From positions 1,240,001 through 1,304,000 of the forward strand of contig OY730298.1 in the NCBI GenBank assembly GCA_963422595.1: a stretch of 64,000 bases of DNA, in the 5' to 3' direction. Made by a program: the position numbers and the translations under genes. This document shows positions 25,700 to 33,779 of this stretch, piece by piece; the first letter of the stretch is position 1; every line of letters starts with the position of its first letter. The DNA is from G963422595 sp963422595. Its GTDB lineage: Bacteria; Pseudomonadota; Gammaproteobacteria; UBA4575. Under the pieces are notes generated by a model. It searched no databases, was not told where the DNA came from, and worked only from the letters and a program-made list of their open reading frames with translations.

Positions 25700-26302
25700 A
25701 TGAGATTACTTGGTTTATCAGGAGGCTTGAGTAGTAAGACTTTGATCGCAATAGAAAAAGCGTTGGACTATGCGTATCAGTACGATAATACTATTGCTAT
25801 AGAGGCACTCAATATTGGCGAGTATGATATACAGTTTTGTGATGGTAGAGATCCTGCTAAGTATGAAGGAGATTCAAAGCTAGTTATAAATAAAGTAATA
25901 GAAGCAAATGCCTTGATAATAGGTACGCCTATGTATAGAGGTTCATACACTGGTTTGTTAAAAAATGTATTCGACCTAATTCCTAATGATGCCTTGATAG
26001 GGAAGCCCGTAGGTTTGATCGCAACAGGCGGTAGTGACCATCATTATTTAGCGTTAGAACATGAATTAAAACCTATAATGGGGTTTTTTCATGCCCATGT
26101 TTTACCAGGGTGTGTCTATGCGAACAATGAGCACTATTCAGATAGAGATTTGGTAAGTGAAGATATTCTTGAGCGGCTAAATCAGCTTGCAGTATCTATT
26201 GTTAATTTTGCAAGAATTATCCCAAGCGATAGACTGAGTATAATTGGTGCATTGGGGCCGACAATCTATCGTAAATCGTTGAAAAAAAAGGCTAATGTAT
26301 AA
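25700..26302 (+). CDS. NADPH-dependent FMN reductase, SsuE/MsuE-like
   Basis: A 200-residue flavodoxin-fold reductase. GLSGGLSSKT (5-14) is the FMN phosphate loop and IIGTPMYRGSYTGLLKNVF (73-91) is the family signature. GLIATGGSDHHYLALEHELK resembles the corresponding SsuE/MsuE segment. These enzymes supply FMNH2 to LLM monooxygenases during sulfur acquisition. The C-terminus has an extra basic tail (GPTIYRKSLKKKANV). GGGGGGT stands before the ATG. It lies beyond two terminators, so it should be transcribed separately from the monooxygenase, perhaps with the next gene 44 bp away. Confidence 0.85.
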   Translation: MRLLGLSGGLSSKTLIAIEKALDYAYQYDNTIAIEALNIGEYDIQFCDGRDPAKYEGDSKLVINKVIEANALIIGTPMYRGSYTGLLKNVFDLIPNDALIGKPVGLIATGGSDHHYLALEHELKPIMGFFHAHVLPGCVYANNEHYSDRDLVSEDILERLNQLAVSIVNFARIIPSDRLSIIGALGPTIYRKSLKKKANV

Positions 26303-26346
26303 ACAATTTTTCTTCTAGAATAGGGTATTAATGGAGGTAAAGTACA

Positions 26347-26655
26347 GTGGAACAAAATAACACACCTAAATATAAAGCACTGACAGTGGTGATCAACACA
26401 GAGACATATCGTACGGATACATCAACGTTACTGGCATATGATGAAGATAAAAGAGAATTCCTGTTTCGAGCCCTAAACTCTGATTACTTTGTTCAAAATG
26501 ATGATAAAGAAAGTATAGAAGTTCTGGAAATGGACGAAGCCGAAAAAATGTATGAGAGTATGCCCATTAAACATATTACCAATATTGTTGCAGCATTTCC
26601 TAAATATCATGGCGGAGTTGGTATGGATACATACACTAACCTTTATGACGACTAG
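26347..26655 (+). CDS. Uncharacterised 102-residue acidic protein
   Basis: I do not recognise this protein. It starts at GTG behind GGAGG, 44 bp after the FMN reductase gene and probably in the same operon. It is soluble and acidic, with a beta-rich first half (YKALTVVINTETYRTD, KREFLFRALNSDYF) and a short tail ending MDTYTNLYDD. It has no Cys and no obvious catalytic motif. A clean ribosome-binding site and codon use like its neighbours support it as a real gene. Confidence 0.6.
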   Translation: MEQNNTPKYKALTVVINTETYRTDTSTLLAYDEDKREFLFRALNSDYFVQNDDKESIEVLEMDEAEKMYESMPIKHITNIVAAFPKYHGGVGMDTYTNLYDD

Positions 26656-27043
26656 AAATTGGATGCAAAAATATTCAATTCACTAAGACTTACATATTAT
26701 TTAGAGTGTTTTCTCCATATTAAGAAGACGCAGTATAAAAGCTTCAAAAATATTCATTGGATTATAGATGTTAAAGCGGGGTGTTTTTGCTAGGATTAAG
26801 ATTCCATCTCTAAAATAAAGTAACATAGCGAGCACTAGTTTTTTGTTGCGTAGGCTAGGACCTGCTGTGAATTTGCTCTCCCTTTTCCATCAATTAAATA
26901 AAAATATCAATACTAGTTAAGCAAGACTAGTTTTCGTTTAGTTATGTGTCATAAATTGATATTCCTTTTTATGAAATACAACCATGTCAACTAACTGCAA
27001 TAATTTGGTAATTTAATAAGTGAATTAAAGAAGTAGATATACA
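26656..27043 (+). other. Intergenic region upstream of the OsmC gene with repeated ACTAGTT
   Basis: 388 bases without a gene. ACTAGTT occurs three times, at 26834, 26912 and 26926. The first two are 78 bases apart and the last two 14 bases apart. They could be operator half-sites. No sigma-54 motif with correct spacing was found here. Confidence 0.4.
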
Positions 27044-27649
27044 ATGAGTAAGGAAAATATTAAGAGTCTGAAAAGAGTAAAAGCATCTGTAAATAATATT
27101 ATTGACAAAGCGAATACAAATCCAGAGTTTGGCAAATTTAAATACTATGTTAATACGCACTGGGAAGGTGGTACCCTAAGTAAAAACCAGATACGTAGAG
27201 CACACAAGTTATTGGTAGATGAGCCGCCGACATTCGGGGGTGACGATTTAAGCGCGAGCCCCGTCGAATTGGTTTTAGCTGCTTTAGGGTCGTGTCAGCA
27301 AATTATGTATGTGGCTTTGGCATCCGTTAGGGATATACCACTAGAAGAATGTGATATCACACTTAAAGCAAAATTAGATGTTAGAGGTTTATTAGGGATG
27401 AAAGGAGAGGAAACGATATTTCCAGGATTTTCTAAAATTACCTACGAAACTAATTTAAAGAGTTCGGCATCAATAGAACAGTTAAAGACGCTAATTAAGG
27501 ATGTAGAAAGCCAATGTCCTGTTATGGATATGCTGACAAGAACTGTAAGTATTGATGGTTCGACGGTGATTAATGATAAGAAGATTGATCTGACATCGAA
27601 AATTTCGCTTTTAAATAAGTTACTTAGAATTTTTAAAAGAAGTGAATAA
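27044..27649 (+). CDS. OsmC family protein
   Basis: A 201-residue protein with the OsmC/Ohr fold. Cys84 in LAALGSCQQ and Cys158 in ESQCPVMDML are the two family cysteines, which in Ohr/OsmC reduce organic hydroperoxides. PPTFGGDDLSASPVELVLAA is the typical central segment. The first 30 residues and the last 25 extend the core. In sulfur-related settings OsmC proteins may handle thiols or persulfides; a role here with the lipoyl-Lpd next door (OsmC proteins can use lipoylated partners as reductant) is inference but fits well. Confidence 0.85.
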   Translation: MSKENIKSLKRVKASVNNIIDKANTNPEFGKFKYYVNTHWEGGTLSKNQIRRAHKLLVDEPPTFGGDDLSASPVELVLAALGSCQQIMYVALASVRDIPLEECDITLKAKLDVRGLLGMKGEETIFPGFSKITYETNLKSSASIEQLKTLIKDVESQCPVMDMLTRTVSIDGSTVINDKKIDLTSKISLLNKLLRIFKRSE

Positions 27650-27738
27650 TTTAGTGATTTAGTTTATTCAGCAATTATAGTTGTGCTGATCTACATCCTT
27701 GTTTGTTAACTATTGTATTCCTTAAAAATGGCTTTTGT

Positions 27739-29433
27739 ATGAAAAAATGGTCTGAAATTAGAGTGCCCGAATTAAATGGTGTTGATGAGGCACCAATCAC
27801 AGAAATTTTAGTAGCAGTAGGTGATGAAGTCAGTGTTGGCGACAATTTGATTACGGTGGAAACTGAAAAAGCGACGATAGAAATAGCAGCATCCTGCAGT
27901 GGTATGGTGAATAAAATAACTGCGAAAGTTGGTGATATTGTTGCTGAAGGCGACTTTCTGATAAGAATTGATTCTAATGATGATGTTAAGCAAGTTAATG
28001 TGAAAATTACCCCGGGTGATCAGGTTGAAGATTTGCGAACGCAAATTGTAGTTTTGGGATCTGGGCCAGGTGGTTATTCGGCAGCTTTCCGGGCTGCGGA
28101 CCTTCGCAAGAAAGTGATATTAGTAGAACGTTATAATAATCTTGGAGGTGTATGTTTAAATGCTGGTTGTATTCCCTCAAAGTCTTTATTACATGCAGCA
28201 AAGGTAATTAGTGAAACTAAAGAAATGCATGATATTGGATTGAAATATTCTTCCTTAGAGATGGATAATGAAGCATTACGTGCTTGGAAAAACAAGGTTA
28301 TATACAAGCTTACGAATGGGCTAGCCACTCTCGCAAAAAAACGCAATGTAAAAATTCTCACAGGAGAAGGGAAGTTCTTATCATTGCATCACTTGGAAGT
28401 TAAAACCTCGGATAATAAATCTATATCAATAGAATTTGACCAGGCGATTATTGCAACTGGTTCAGAGCCGGTAGAAATACCTGATTTTCCCCATGAAGAT
28501 CCACGCGTATTTACTTCAACTGAAGCCCTAGAAGTAAACAGTATCCCCAATCGTTTGTTGATTGTGGGCGGAGGCATTATTGGATTGGAGATGGCGACAG
28601 TGTATCACGAATTAGGATCAAAAGTGACTGTGGCGGAATTTGCTGATTCATTAATTCCTGGTGCGGATCAGGACTTAGTAAAACCACTGTATCAACGTAT
28701 CGAAAATTTATACGAAAATATTTTTGTAAGTAGTAAAGTTGTGAGCCTTGAGGCCACACTAAATGGTATGTTTGTAACATTTGACGGACCCATAGTGCAG
28801 AAAAAAGATGTTTTTAATCAAGTGCTGATCGCTATTGGTAGGGAGCCGAATAGTAAATATATTGGTGCTGAGCAAGTTGGTATTAAAGTTGATGATAAAG
28901 GTTTTATAACAACAGATAATCAGATGAGAACAAATGTAGCGAATATATTTGCAGTTGGTGATATTGTTGGTCAACCAATGTTAGCTCATAAAGCTGCTCA
29001 CGAAGGTAAAGTGGCTGCAGAGGTCATTGCGGGTATGGATAGTCATTTTGATAGTAGCATAATTCCCTCCGTAGCCTATACTAATCCAGAGATTGCTTGG
29101 GTTGGAATGACTGAAACCAGAGCTAAAGAATTAAATATTCGATATGAAAAAGGCACATTTCCTTGGGCAGCGAGTGGGCGAGCTTTAAGTTTAGAAAGGA
29201 AAGAGGGAATTACTAAGACACTATATGACCCAGAAACAAAAAAAATAATCGGTGCGGGTATTGTTGGAGTAAATGCTGGTGATCTTATCTCTGAAGCCGC
29301 TTTAGCAATTAAAAAAGGCTGTACTGCTAGTGAAATTGGAGAATTAGTTCATCCACATCCAACGCTTTCTGAGACAATAGGGTTTTCAGCCGAGGTATAT
29401 GAAAAAACTATTGTTGATATGTATTTAAATTGA
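27739..29433 (+). CDS. Dihydrolipoamide dehydrogenase with N-terminal lipoyl domain
   Basis: A 564-residue flavoprotein. Residues 1-78 are a lipoyl domain with the lipoylation site Lys44 in ETEKATIEI; a short linker leads to the FAD/NAD disulfide reductase. GSGPGG (107-112) binds FAD, the redox disulfide is Cys139/Cys144 in GVCLNAGCIPSK, and HPHPTLSE near the end supplies the His-Glu pair. ATG 27739 is used because the lipoyl fold starts directly after it. Such fusions occur in some pyruvate dehydrogenase systems, but no E1/E2 is nearby; the adjacent OsmC suggests a self-contained thiol-reducing chain. A separate classical lpdA lies at 59449. Confidence 0.92.
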   Translation: MKKWSEIRVPELNGVDEAPITEILVAVGDEVSVGDNLITVETEKATIEIAASCSGMVNKITAKVGDIVAEGDFLIRIDSNDDVKQVNVKITPGDQVEDLRTQIVVLGSGPGGYSAAFRAADLRKKVILVERYNNLGGVCLNAGCIPSKSLLHAAKVISETKEMHDIGLKYSSLEMDNEALRAWKNKVIYKLTNGLATLAKKRNVKILTGEGKFLSLHHLEVKTSDNKSISIEFDQAIIATGSEPVEIPDFPHEDPRVFTSTEALEVNSIPNRLLIVGGGIIGLEMATVYHELGSKVTVAEFADSLIPGADQDLVKPLYQRIENLYENIFVSSKVVSLEATLNGMFVTFDGPIVQKKDVFNQVLIAIGREPNSKYIGAEQVGIKVDDKGFITTDNQMRTNVANIFAVGDIVGQPMLAHKAAHEGKVAAEVIAGMDSHFDSSIIPSVAYTNPEIAWVGMTETRAKELNIRYEKGTFPWAASGRALSLERKEGITKTLYDPETKKIIGAGIVGVNAGDLISEAALAIKKGCTASEIGELVHPHPTLSETIGFSAEVYEKTIVDMYLN

Positions 29434-29836
29434 GTTTGATGTTGCAAACATTCATCGCCAATACTTAGTTCTCACACCGTATTCAGGTTAACGGTAAACA
29501 TCCATGTGAGCAAATTTTTTGATGGCAATATAGGGCACAAAAGCATCATCACCAGATGCGACCTCACGAATGCGGTGTTTGTGACTGTACCGTTAAAAAG
29601 ATTTACCCCATGGAGCACAAAAACCAAGACGCATCAAAATGCTAGAACAGAGGATTGAACGACTCGTAACGCCTACAATAGTTACCCATGTAGGTGAACT
29701 AATTGTCACTTCCTTGGCTTCTAGTGTTGCGGATGCTGGTCATTACCAAATCCCACAAATAGTTGCTGGATAGTAGCGACTTTAACTTAAACTTAATAAA
29801 AACTGCGAATTTTTGGACATTACAAGGGAGAGAAAA
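29434..29836 (+). other. Unexplained region between the lipoyl-Lpd and DUF4242 genes
   Basis: 403 bases without a confident gene. A frame from 29640 to 29772 reads MLEQRIERLVTPTIVTHVGE and continues for 44 codons. Another short frame contains a Cys cluster (RPHECGVCDCTVKK). Neither has a ribosome-binding site and neither is recognised; the region looks like decayed coding sequence, perhaps a mobile-element remnant. Confidence 0.35.
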
Positions 29837-30100
29837 ATGTCAATATATGCTGTTCAGCGAAAGCTTCCTGGTATTACAATGGATGGTCTAGCTAATGCTC
29901 AGAAAGCTGCTATCAATACAAGTAACAATTTCTCCGAGCGGGGAACTCCAGTAAGATATATTCGGAGCAACTTTTACCCAGATGATTGCCGATGTACATG
30001 TTTGTTTGAGGCCAACGATGTCAAGTCGGTGAAAAACGTAAATGAAGAGGCGTCTTTACCATTTGAAAAAATTGAGGAAGTACTGGATTTAAATCCGTAA
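29837..30100 (+). CDS. DUF4242 family small protein with Cys cluster
   Basis: An 87-residue protein fitting the DUF4242 ferredoxin-like fold: an N-terminal strand MSIYAVQRKLPGI, the central CRCTC (51-55) followed by LFEANDVKSVKNVNEEASLP, and IEEVLDLNP at the end. Some members have been described as nickel-binding. The three Cys at 51, 53 and 55 could bind a metal. The ATG at 29837 is chosen because AAGGGAG lies 6 bases upstream. It is the last gene of the accessory block before rarA. Confidence 0.7.
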   Translation: MSIYAVQRKLPGITMDGLANAQKAAINTSNNFSERGTPVRYIRSNFYPDDCRCTCLFEANDVKSVKNVNEEASLPFEKIEEVLDLNP

Positions 30101-30227
30101 TTTTTAACTCAGCGAACTAAATAATCTTGATTTTAGTAACTAAGTAGTTAAAGCCAGTTTAAGGTAGCTAAAAGCAAGAATACAAGAGATAATATACAGA
30201 TAAAACCAAGGTGCGGTTATTTCTGAC

Positions 30228-31571
30228 TTGTCTCTCAATTCATCTGAAAACTTGTTCGCTCAAGTGGAGGTTTATCGTCCTCTTGCGGATCGTATGCGCC
30301 CGCATGCTTTGGGAGACTTCGTAGGCCAAGCTCATCTGTTGGCAAAAGACAAGCCGCTCAGGCAAGCTATTGCGCACGGCAAGCTGCACTCCATGGTTTT
30401 TTGGGGGCCTCCAGGTTCAGGTAAAACTACGCTCGCGCGAATTATTTCAAATACATCGAACGCACAATTCATTCCTATATCTGCGGTATTGTCTGGCGTA
30501 AAAGAAATACGCCAGGCTATTGAGCAAGCTAAAGTCCATCGTCATGGAAGAGATGCGGGAACCGTCTTGTTTGTTGATGAAGTGCATCGTTTCAATAAAG
30601 CACAGCAAGATGCATTTTTACCATATATTGAAAACGGCACAGTTTATTTTATTGGTGCCACGACAGAAAATCCATCTTTTGAATTAAATAATGCATTGTT
30701 ATCGAGAGTACGTATATACATACTAAAAAGATTATCGGAAGAAGATATTGTGCAATGTATTGATCGAGCCTTGTATGACAAAAATCACGGTTTGAGCAAG
30801 CAAGGTTTTTCTATTGAAAATGGCGCAAAGAAAATACTTGCTATGGCCGCAGATGGAGATGCGCGTCGTGCGCTTAATTTCCTGGAGATTGCCACAGACT
30901 TTTTAGATCGAGATTCTAAAATCGAGATCATTACAGAAGAAATTATTCGAGAAATTACTACACAGTCCACTCGGCGTTTTGATAAGCAAGGTGAATATTT
31001 TTACGATCAGATATCTGCATTACATAAATCTGTACGAGGGTCGGATCCAGATGCGTCCCTGTACTGGTTTTGTAGAATGATTGATGGAGGTTGTGATCCG
31101 CATTATATTGCACGCCGTATAATACGCATGGCCAGTGAAGATATTGGCAATGCAGACCCACGTAGCTTGCAAGTTTCCTTAAATGCGTGGAATTCTTATG
31201 AACGCCTAGGTTCGCCGGAAGGAGAGTTAGCCATTGCTCAGGCTATTATTTATTTAGCTTGTGTACCTAAAAGTAATGCCGTGTATAGTGCTTATAACGC
31301 AGCAATGCATGATGTAAAAGAATATGGCACCTTAGAGGTACCGCTACATTTGCGTAATGCGCCTACTAAATTAATGAAAGAAATGGGTTACGGAAAAGGC
31401 TACCGCTATATCCATGATGAAGAAGACGCTTACGCGGTAGGCGAAACATATCTACCAAAAGCATTACAAGGTTCGCATTACTATTTTCCTGTCAACAGGG
31501 GGCTGGAACTTAAAATTAAACAGCACATGGACAAGCTTCGCAACAAAATTCCAAGTAACAAGGCAACATAA
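30228..31571 (+). CDS. rarA: Replication-associated recombination protein A
   Basis: A 447-residue AAA+ ATPase of the RarA/MgsA/WRNIP1 family, which acts at stalled replication forks. Walker A is GPPGSGKT (60-67), Walker B VLFVDEVHRFNKAQQDAFLP, sensor GATTENPSFELN, and the C-terminal domain includes RGSDPDASLYWFCRMIDGG. The start is TTG at 30228: a stop lies in frame 24 bases upstream and no ATG precedes the conserved RMRPHALGDFVGQ. In other gammaproteobacteria rarA commonly neighbours lolA and serS, which are not in this window. Confidence 0.95.
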   Translation: MSLNSSENLFAQVEVYRPLADRMRPHALGDFVGQAHLLAKDKPLRQAIAHGKLHSMVFWGPPGSGKTTLARIISNTSNAQFIPISAVLSGVKEIRQAIEQAKVHRHGRDAGTVLFVDEVHRFNKAQQDAFLPYIENGTVYFIGATTENPSFELNNALLSRVRIYILKRLSEEDIVQCIDRALYDKNHGLSKQGFSIENGAKKILAMAADGDARRALNFLEIATDFLDRDSKIEIITEEIIREITTQSTRRFDKQGEYFYDQISALHKSVRGSDPDASLYWFCRMIDGGCDPHYIARRIIRMASEDIGNADPRSLQVSLNAWNSYERLGSPEGELAIAQAIIYLACVPKSNAVYSAYNAAMHDVKEYGTLEVPLHLRNAPTKLMKEMGYGKGYRYIHDEEDAYAVGETYLPKALQGSHYYFPVNRGLELKIKQHMDKLRNKIPSNKAT

Positions 31572-31609
31572 GCAAAAGTCAATTAAATATTCTTTAAGGT
31601 AGTAGCTAA

Positions 31610-31894
31610 ATGGATCAACTTAAACTGTCAAAGAAACTCATTGATAAATTGCAACGAGTACTCATTGAAGAAGACGAACGTGCAAAAAATCCGTTATTAG
31701 CTAGTCAATACTTAGCAGCGGTAATTGGGTTTATAGTAGGTAATCACGATCTTCCCACAGGCGAAAAAAGTGAAATTATGAATGAACTAAATGCCTTCGC
31801 AAAATACGTATACGACGATATGACGCGCCAAAAACAAGTTACGATGCGGCCAACAGGCGAAGCGTTTGGTATTTGGAAGCCTGGAGATAGTTAG
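31610..31894 (+). CDS. Uncharacterised 94-residue protein downstream of rarA
   Basis: I do not recognise a family. It begins 38 bp after rarA, with AAGGTAG shortly before the ATG, so co-expression with rarA is likely. It is largely helical and charged (LSKKLIDKLQRVLIEEDERA), with one hydrophobic helix (YLAAVIGFIVG) and an ending in GIWKPGDS. It lacks Cys and has no signal peptide. Confidence 0.6.
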   Translation: MDQLKLSKKLIDKLQRVLIEEDERAKNPLLASQYLAAVIGFIVGNHDLPTGEKSEIMNELNAFAKYVYDDMTRQKQVTMRPTGEAFGIWKPGDS

Positions 31895-32321
31895 TTGATT
31901 CGGCTCATTAACAGCACCTATTTGAAAACTTTCCAGTTGCGTTAGTGTCATTATAGTAAATCAACTTATGGGAACGGTCGTTGCCTTACAATATTTTAGC
32001 CAGTTTGTCTGGTAGTTATCAAAAAACCAAGGTATTACGATTTGCTTATTTTCAGCAACGAGGCTTCTCGGCTAACCTTTAAATATAATCACTAACGCAC
32101 AGTCACGTTGACCATTCATTTTTATTGAGAAAACCAAAATGCTATATCAATATTTAATTGATAGAGATTTGATGACGTCCATCAAATCTTGAAATTTTGC
32201 TAAACATATTTATATAGTGGCTAAATTCAAGTGCTTGAAAAATGCTAAATCTTTAGTAACATTTCGCGGCTGAATTAACAAAGGTGGAATGTTTCTCTCT
32301 ACACCGAAAGCAGCGTAAGAC
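31895..32321 (+). other. Intergenic region upstream of the GldA-like operon
   Basis: 427 AT-rich bases with no gene. The one clear structure is the hairpin at 32165-32189. The last 40 bases before the ATPase start carry no strong ribosome-binding site. Confidence 0.4.
32165..32189 (+). terminator. Perfect 10-bp hairpin
   Basis: AGATTTGATG-ACGTC-CATCAAATCT is followed by TGAAATTTTGC. It may end transcription of the rarA unit (276 bases away) or lie in the leader of the GldA-like operon. The T-run is modest. Confidence 0.5.
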
Positions 32322-33044
32322 ATGATAAAAGTTAAACACCTAAGTAAAAAATTTGGACATTTAGTTGCAGTTGAAGACATATCTTTCTCAGTGGGGCGTG
32401 GCGAAGTGCTTGGTTTTCTGGGGCCAAATGGTGCTGGCAAGTCAACTACTATGAAAATGATTACTGGATTTCTGACCCCTAGAGCTGGTGATATTAATGT
32501 CTGTGGCTTCGATGTAAGTAAACGGCCTATTGAAGCTAAAAAATGCATTGGTTATTTGCCAGAGGGTGCGCCCGGTTATGGTGAAATGACACCATTACAA
32601 TATCTGGAGTTTATTGCGGAAGTGCGTGAGCTTACAGGCTGGAAAAAAATACAACGCAAAAAAGAAGTTACAAAACGATTACATCTGGAAGCAGTGCTTA
32701 ATCAGTCTATAGAAACCTTATCTAAAGGGTTCAAGAGAAGAGTAGGATTAGCGCAAGCTATTTTGCATGATCCGGAAGTATTGATACTAGACGAACCTAC
32801 TGATGGTTTAGATCCAAATCAAAAACATGAAGTGAGGGAGTTAATTAAAAATATCGCTACTGAGAAAGTTATTATTATATCGACTCACATACTTGAAGAA
32901 GTTGAAGCGATATGTACACGCGCAATTATCATTGCAGATGGAAAAATTCTCGCGGACGATACTCCCGAAGGTCACTGCAATAAATCACCAAGCAATAAGC
33001 TTGATGATAGGTTTCGTGAAATTACGAGTGCAAAATTATCATGA
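32322..33044 (+). CDS. ABC transporter ATP-binding protein (GldA/CcmA-like)
   Basis: A 240-residue ATPase. Walker A is GPNGAGKS (34-41), the signature region is LSKGFKRRVGLAQAI, Walker B is VLILDEPTDGLDPNQ and the H-loop is STHILEE. It belongs to the group associated with GldF/GldG-type exporters, found well beyond gliding bacteria. It lacks the long C-terminal extension of many GldA proteins. It overlaps the permease gene by 4 bp. Confidence 0.88.
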   Translation: MIKVKHLSKKFGHLVAVEDISFSVGRGEVLGFLGPNGAGKSTTMKMITGFLTPRAGDINVCGFDVSKRPIEAKKCIGYLPEGAPGYGEMTPLQYLEFIAEVRELTGWKKIQRKKEVTKRLHLEAVLNQSIETLSKGFKRRVGLAQAILHDPEVLILDEPTDGLDPNQKHEVRELIKNIATEKVIIISTHILEEVEAICTRAIIIADGKILADDTPEGHCNKSPSNKLDDRFREITSAKLS

Positions 33045-33775
33045 AAAATATCATCACGATTTTTAGACGCGAATTAAATAGCTACTTTACTACTCCCGTC
33101 GCTTACGTGTTTATTGTAATCTTTCTAATTATGAGTGGTGCATTAACTTTCTATCTTGGTAACTACTATGAGAGGGGCCAGGCTGACTTAGTACCGTTCT
33201 TCCAATTTCACCCATGGCTCTACTTGTTTCTTGTACCTGCTATTGCGATGCGGTTATGGGCTGAAGAGCGCAAAACCGGTAGTATTGAGATGTTGATGAC
33301 GTTACCGATTTCCATTACTCAATCCGTACTTGGTAAATATTTAGCTGCATGGATGTTTATAGGGATTGCTTTAATGTTGACTTTTCCGATGTGGATTACG
33401 GTGAACTATTTAGGTAATCCGGATAATGGTGTTATATTCACGGCTTATTTGGGCAGTTTCCTGATGGCGGGGGGCTTTTTAGCCATTGGCGCGTGTATTT
33501 CTGCCACGACCAAGAATCAAGTTATTGCATTTATTATTACAGTTGTAATTTGTTTTGTATTTTTATTAGCAGGGTCTACACTAGTCTTAAGCTTTTTTAA
33601 GGTTTGGGTTCCACAGAATATCGTAGATGCGATTTCTTCTTTGAGTTTTTTGACCCATTACGTATCGTTAGCTAAAGGTGTAGTTGACCTACGCGATATT
33701 ATTTACTTTCTCACTCTGATTGGTTTTTGGCTATATGCGAATGTGCTGGTTGTTGAGATGAAAAAAGCTGATTAG
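33041..33775 (+). CDS. ABC-2 type permease (GldF-like)
   Basis: A 244-residue inner-membrane protein with six hydrophobic segments. Hallmarks are IFRRELNSYFTTPVAYVFIV at the N-terminus and AMRLWAEERKTGSIEMLMTL in the cytoplasmic loop. It pairs with the preceding ATPase and the following GldG-like protein. The exported substrate is unknown. Its ATG overlaps the ATPase stop. Confidence 0.88.
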   Translation: MKNIITIFRRELNSYFTTPVAYVFIVIFLIMSGALTFYLGNYYERGQADLVPFFQFHPWLYLFLVPAIAMRLWAEERKTGSIEMLMTLPISITQSVLGKYLAAWMFIGIALMLTFPMWITVNYLGNPDNGVIFTAYLGSFLMAGGFLAIGACISATTKNQVIAFIITVVICFVFLLAGSTLVLSFFKVWVPQNIVDAISSLSFLTHYVSLAKGVVDLRDIIYFLTLIGFWLYANVLVVEMKKAD

Positions 33776-33779
33776 TTTT

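Noticed and set aside
30100..30227. Duplicated tRNA-Ser 3' end (att site) at the right end of the accessory block
   Set aside because: No copy of GTTCGAATCCC or TCTCTCCGCCA was found here or in 29434-29836, and no integrase gene is present.
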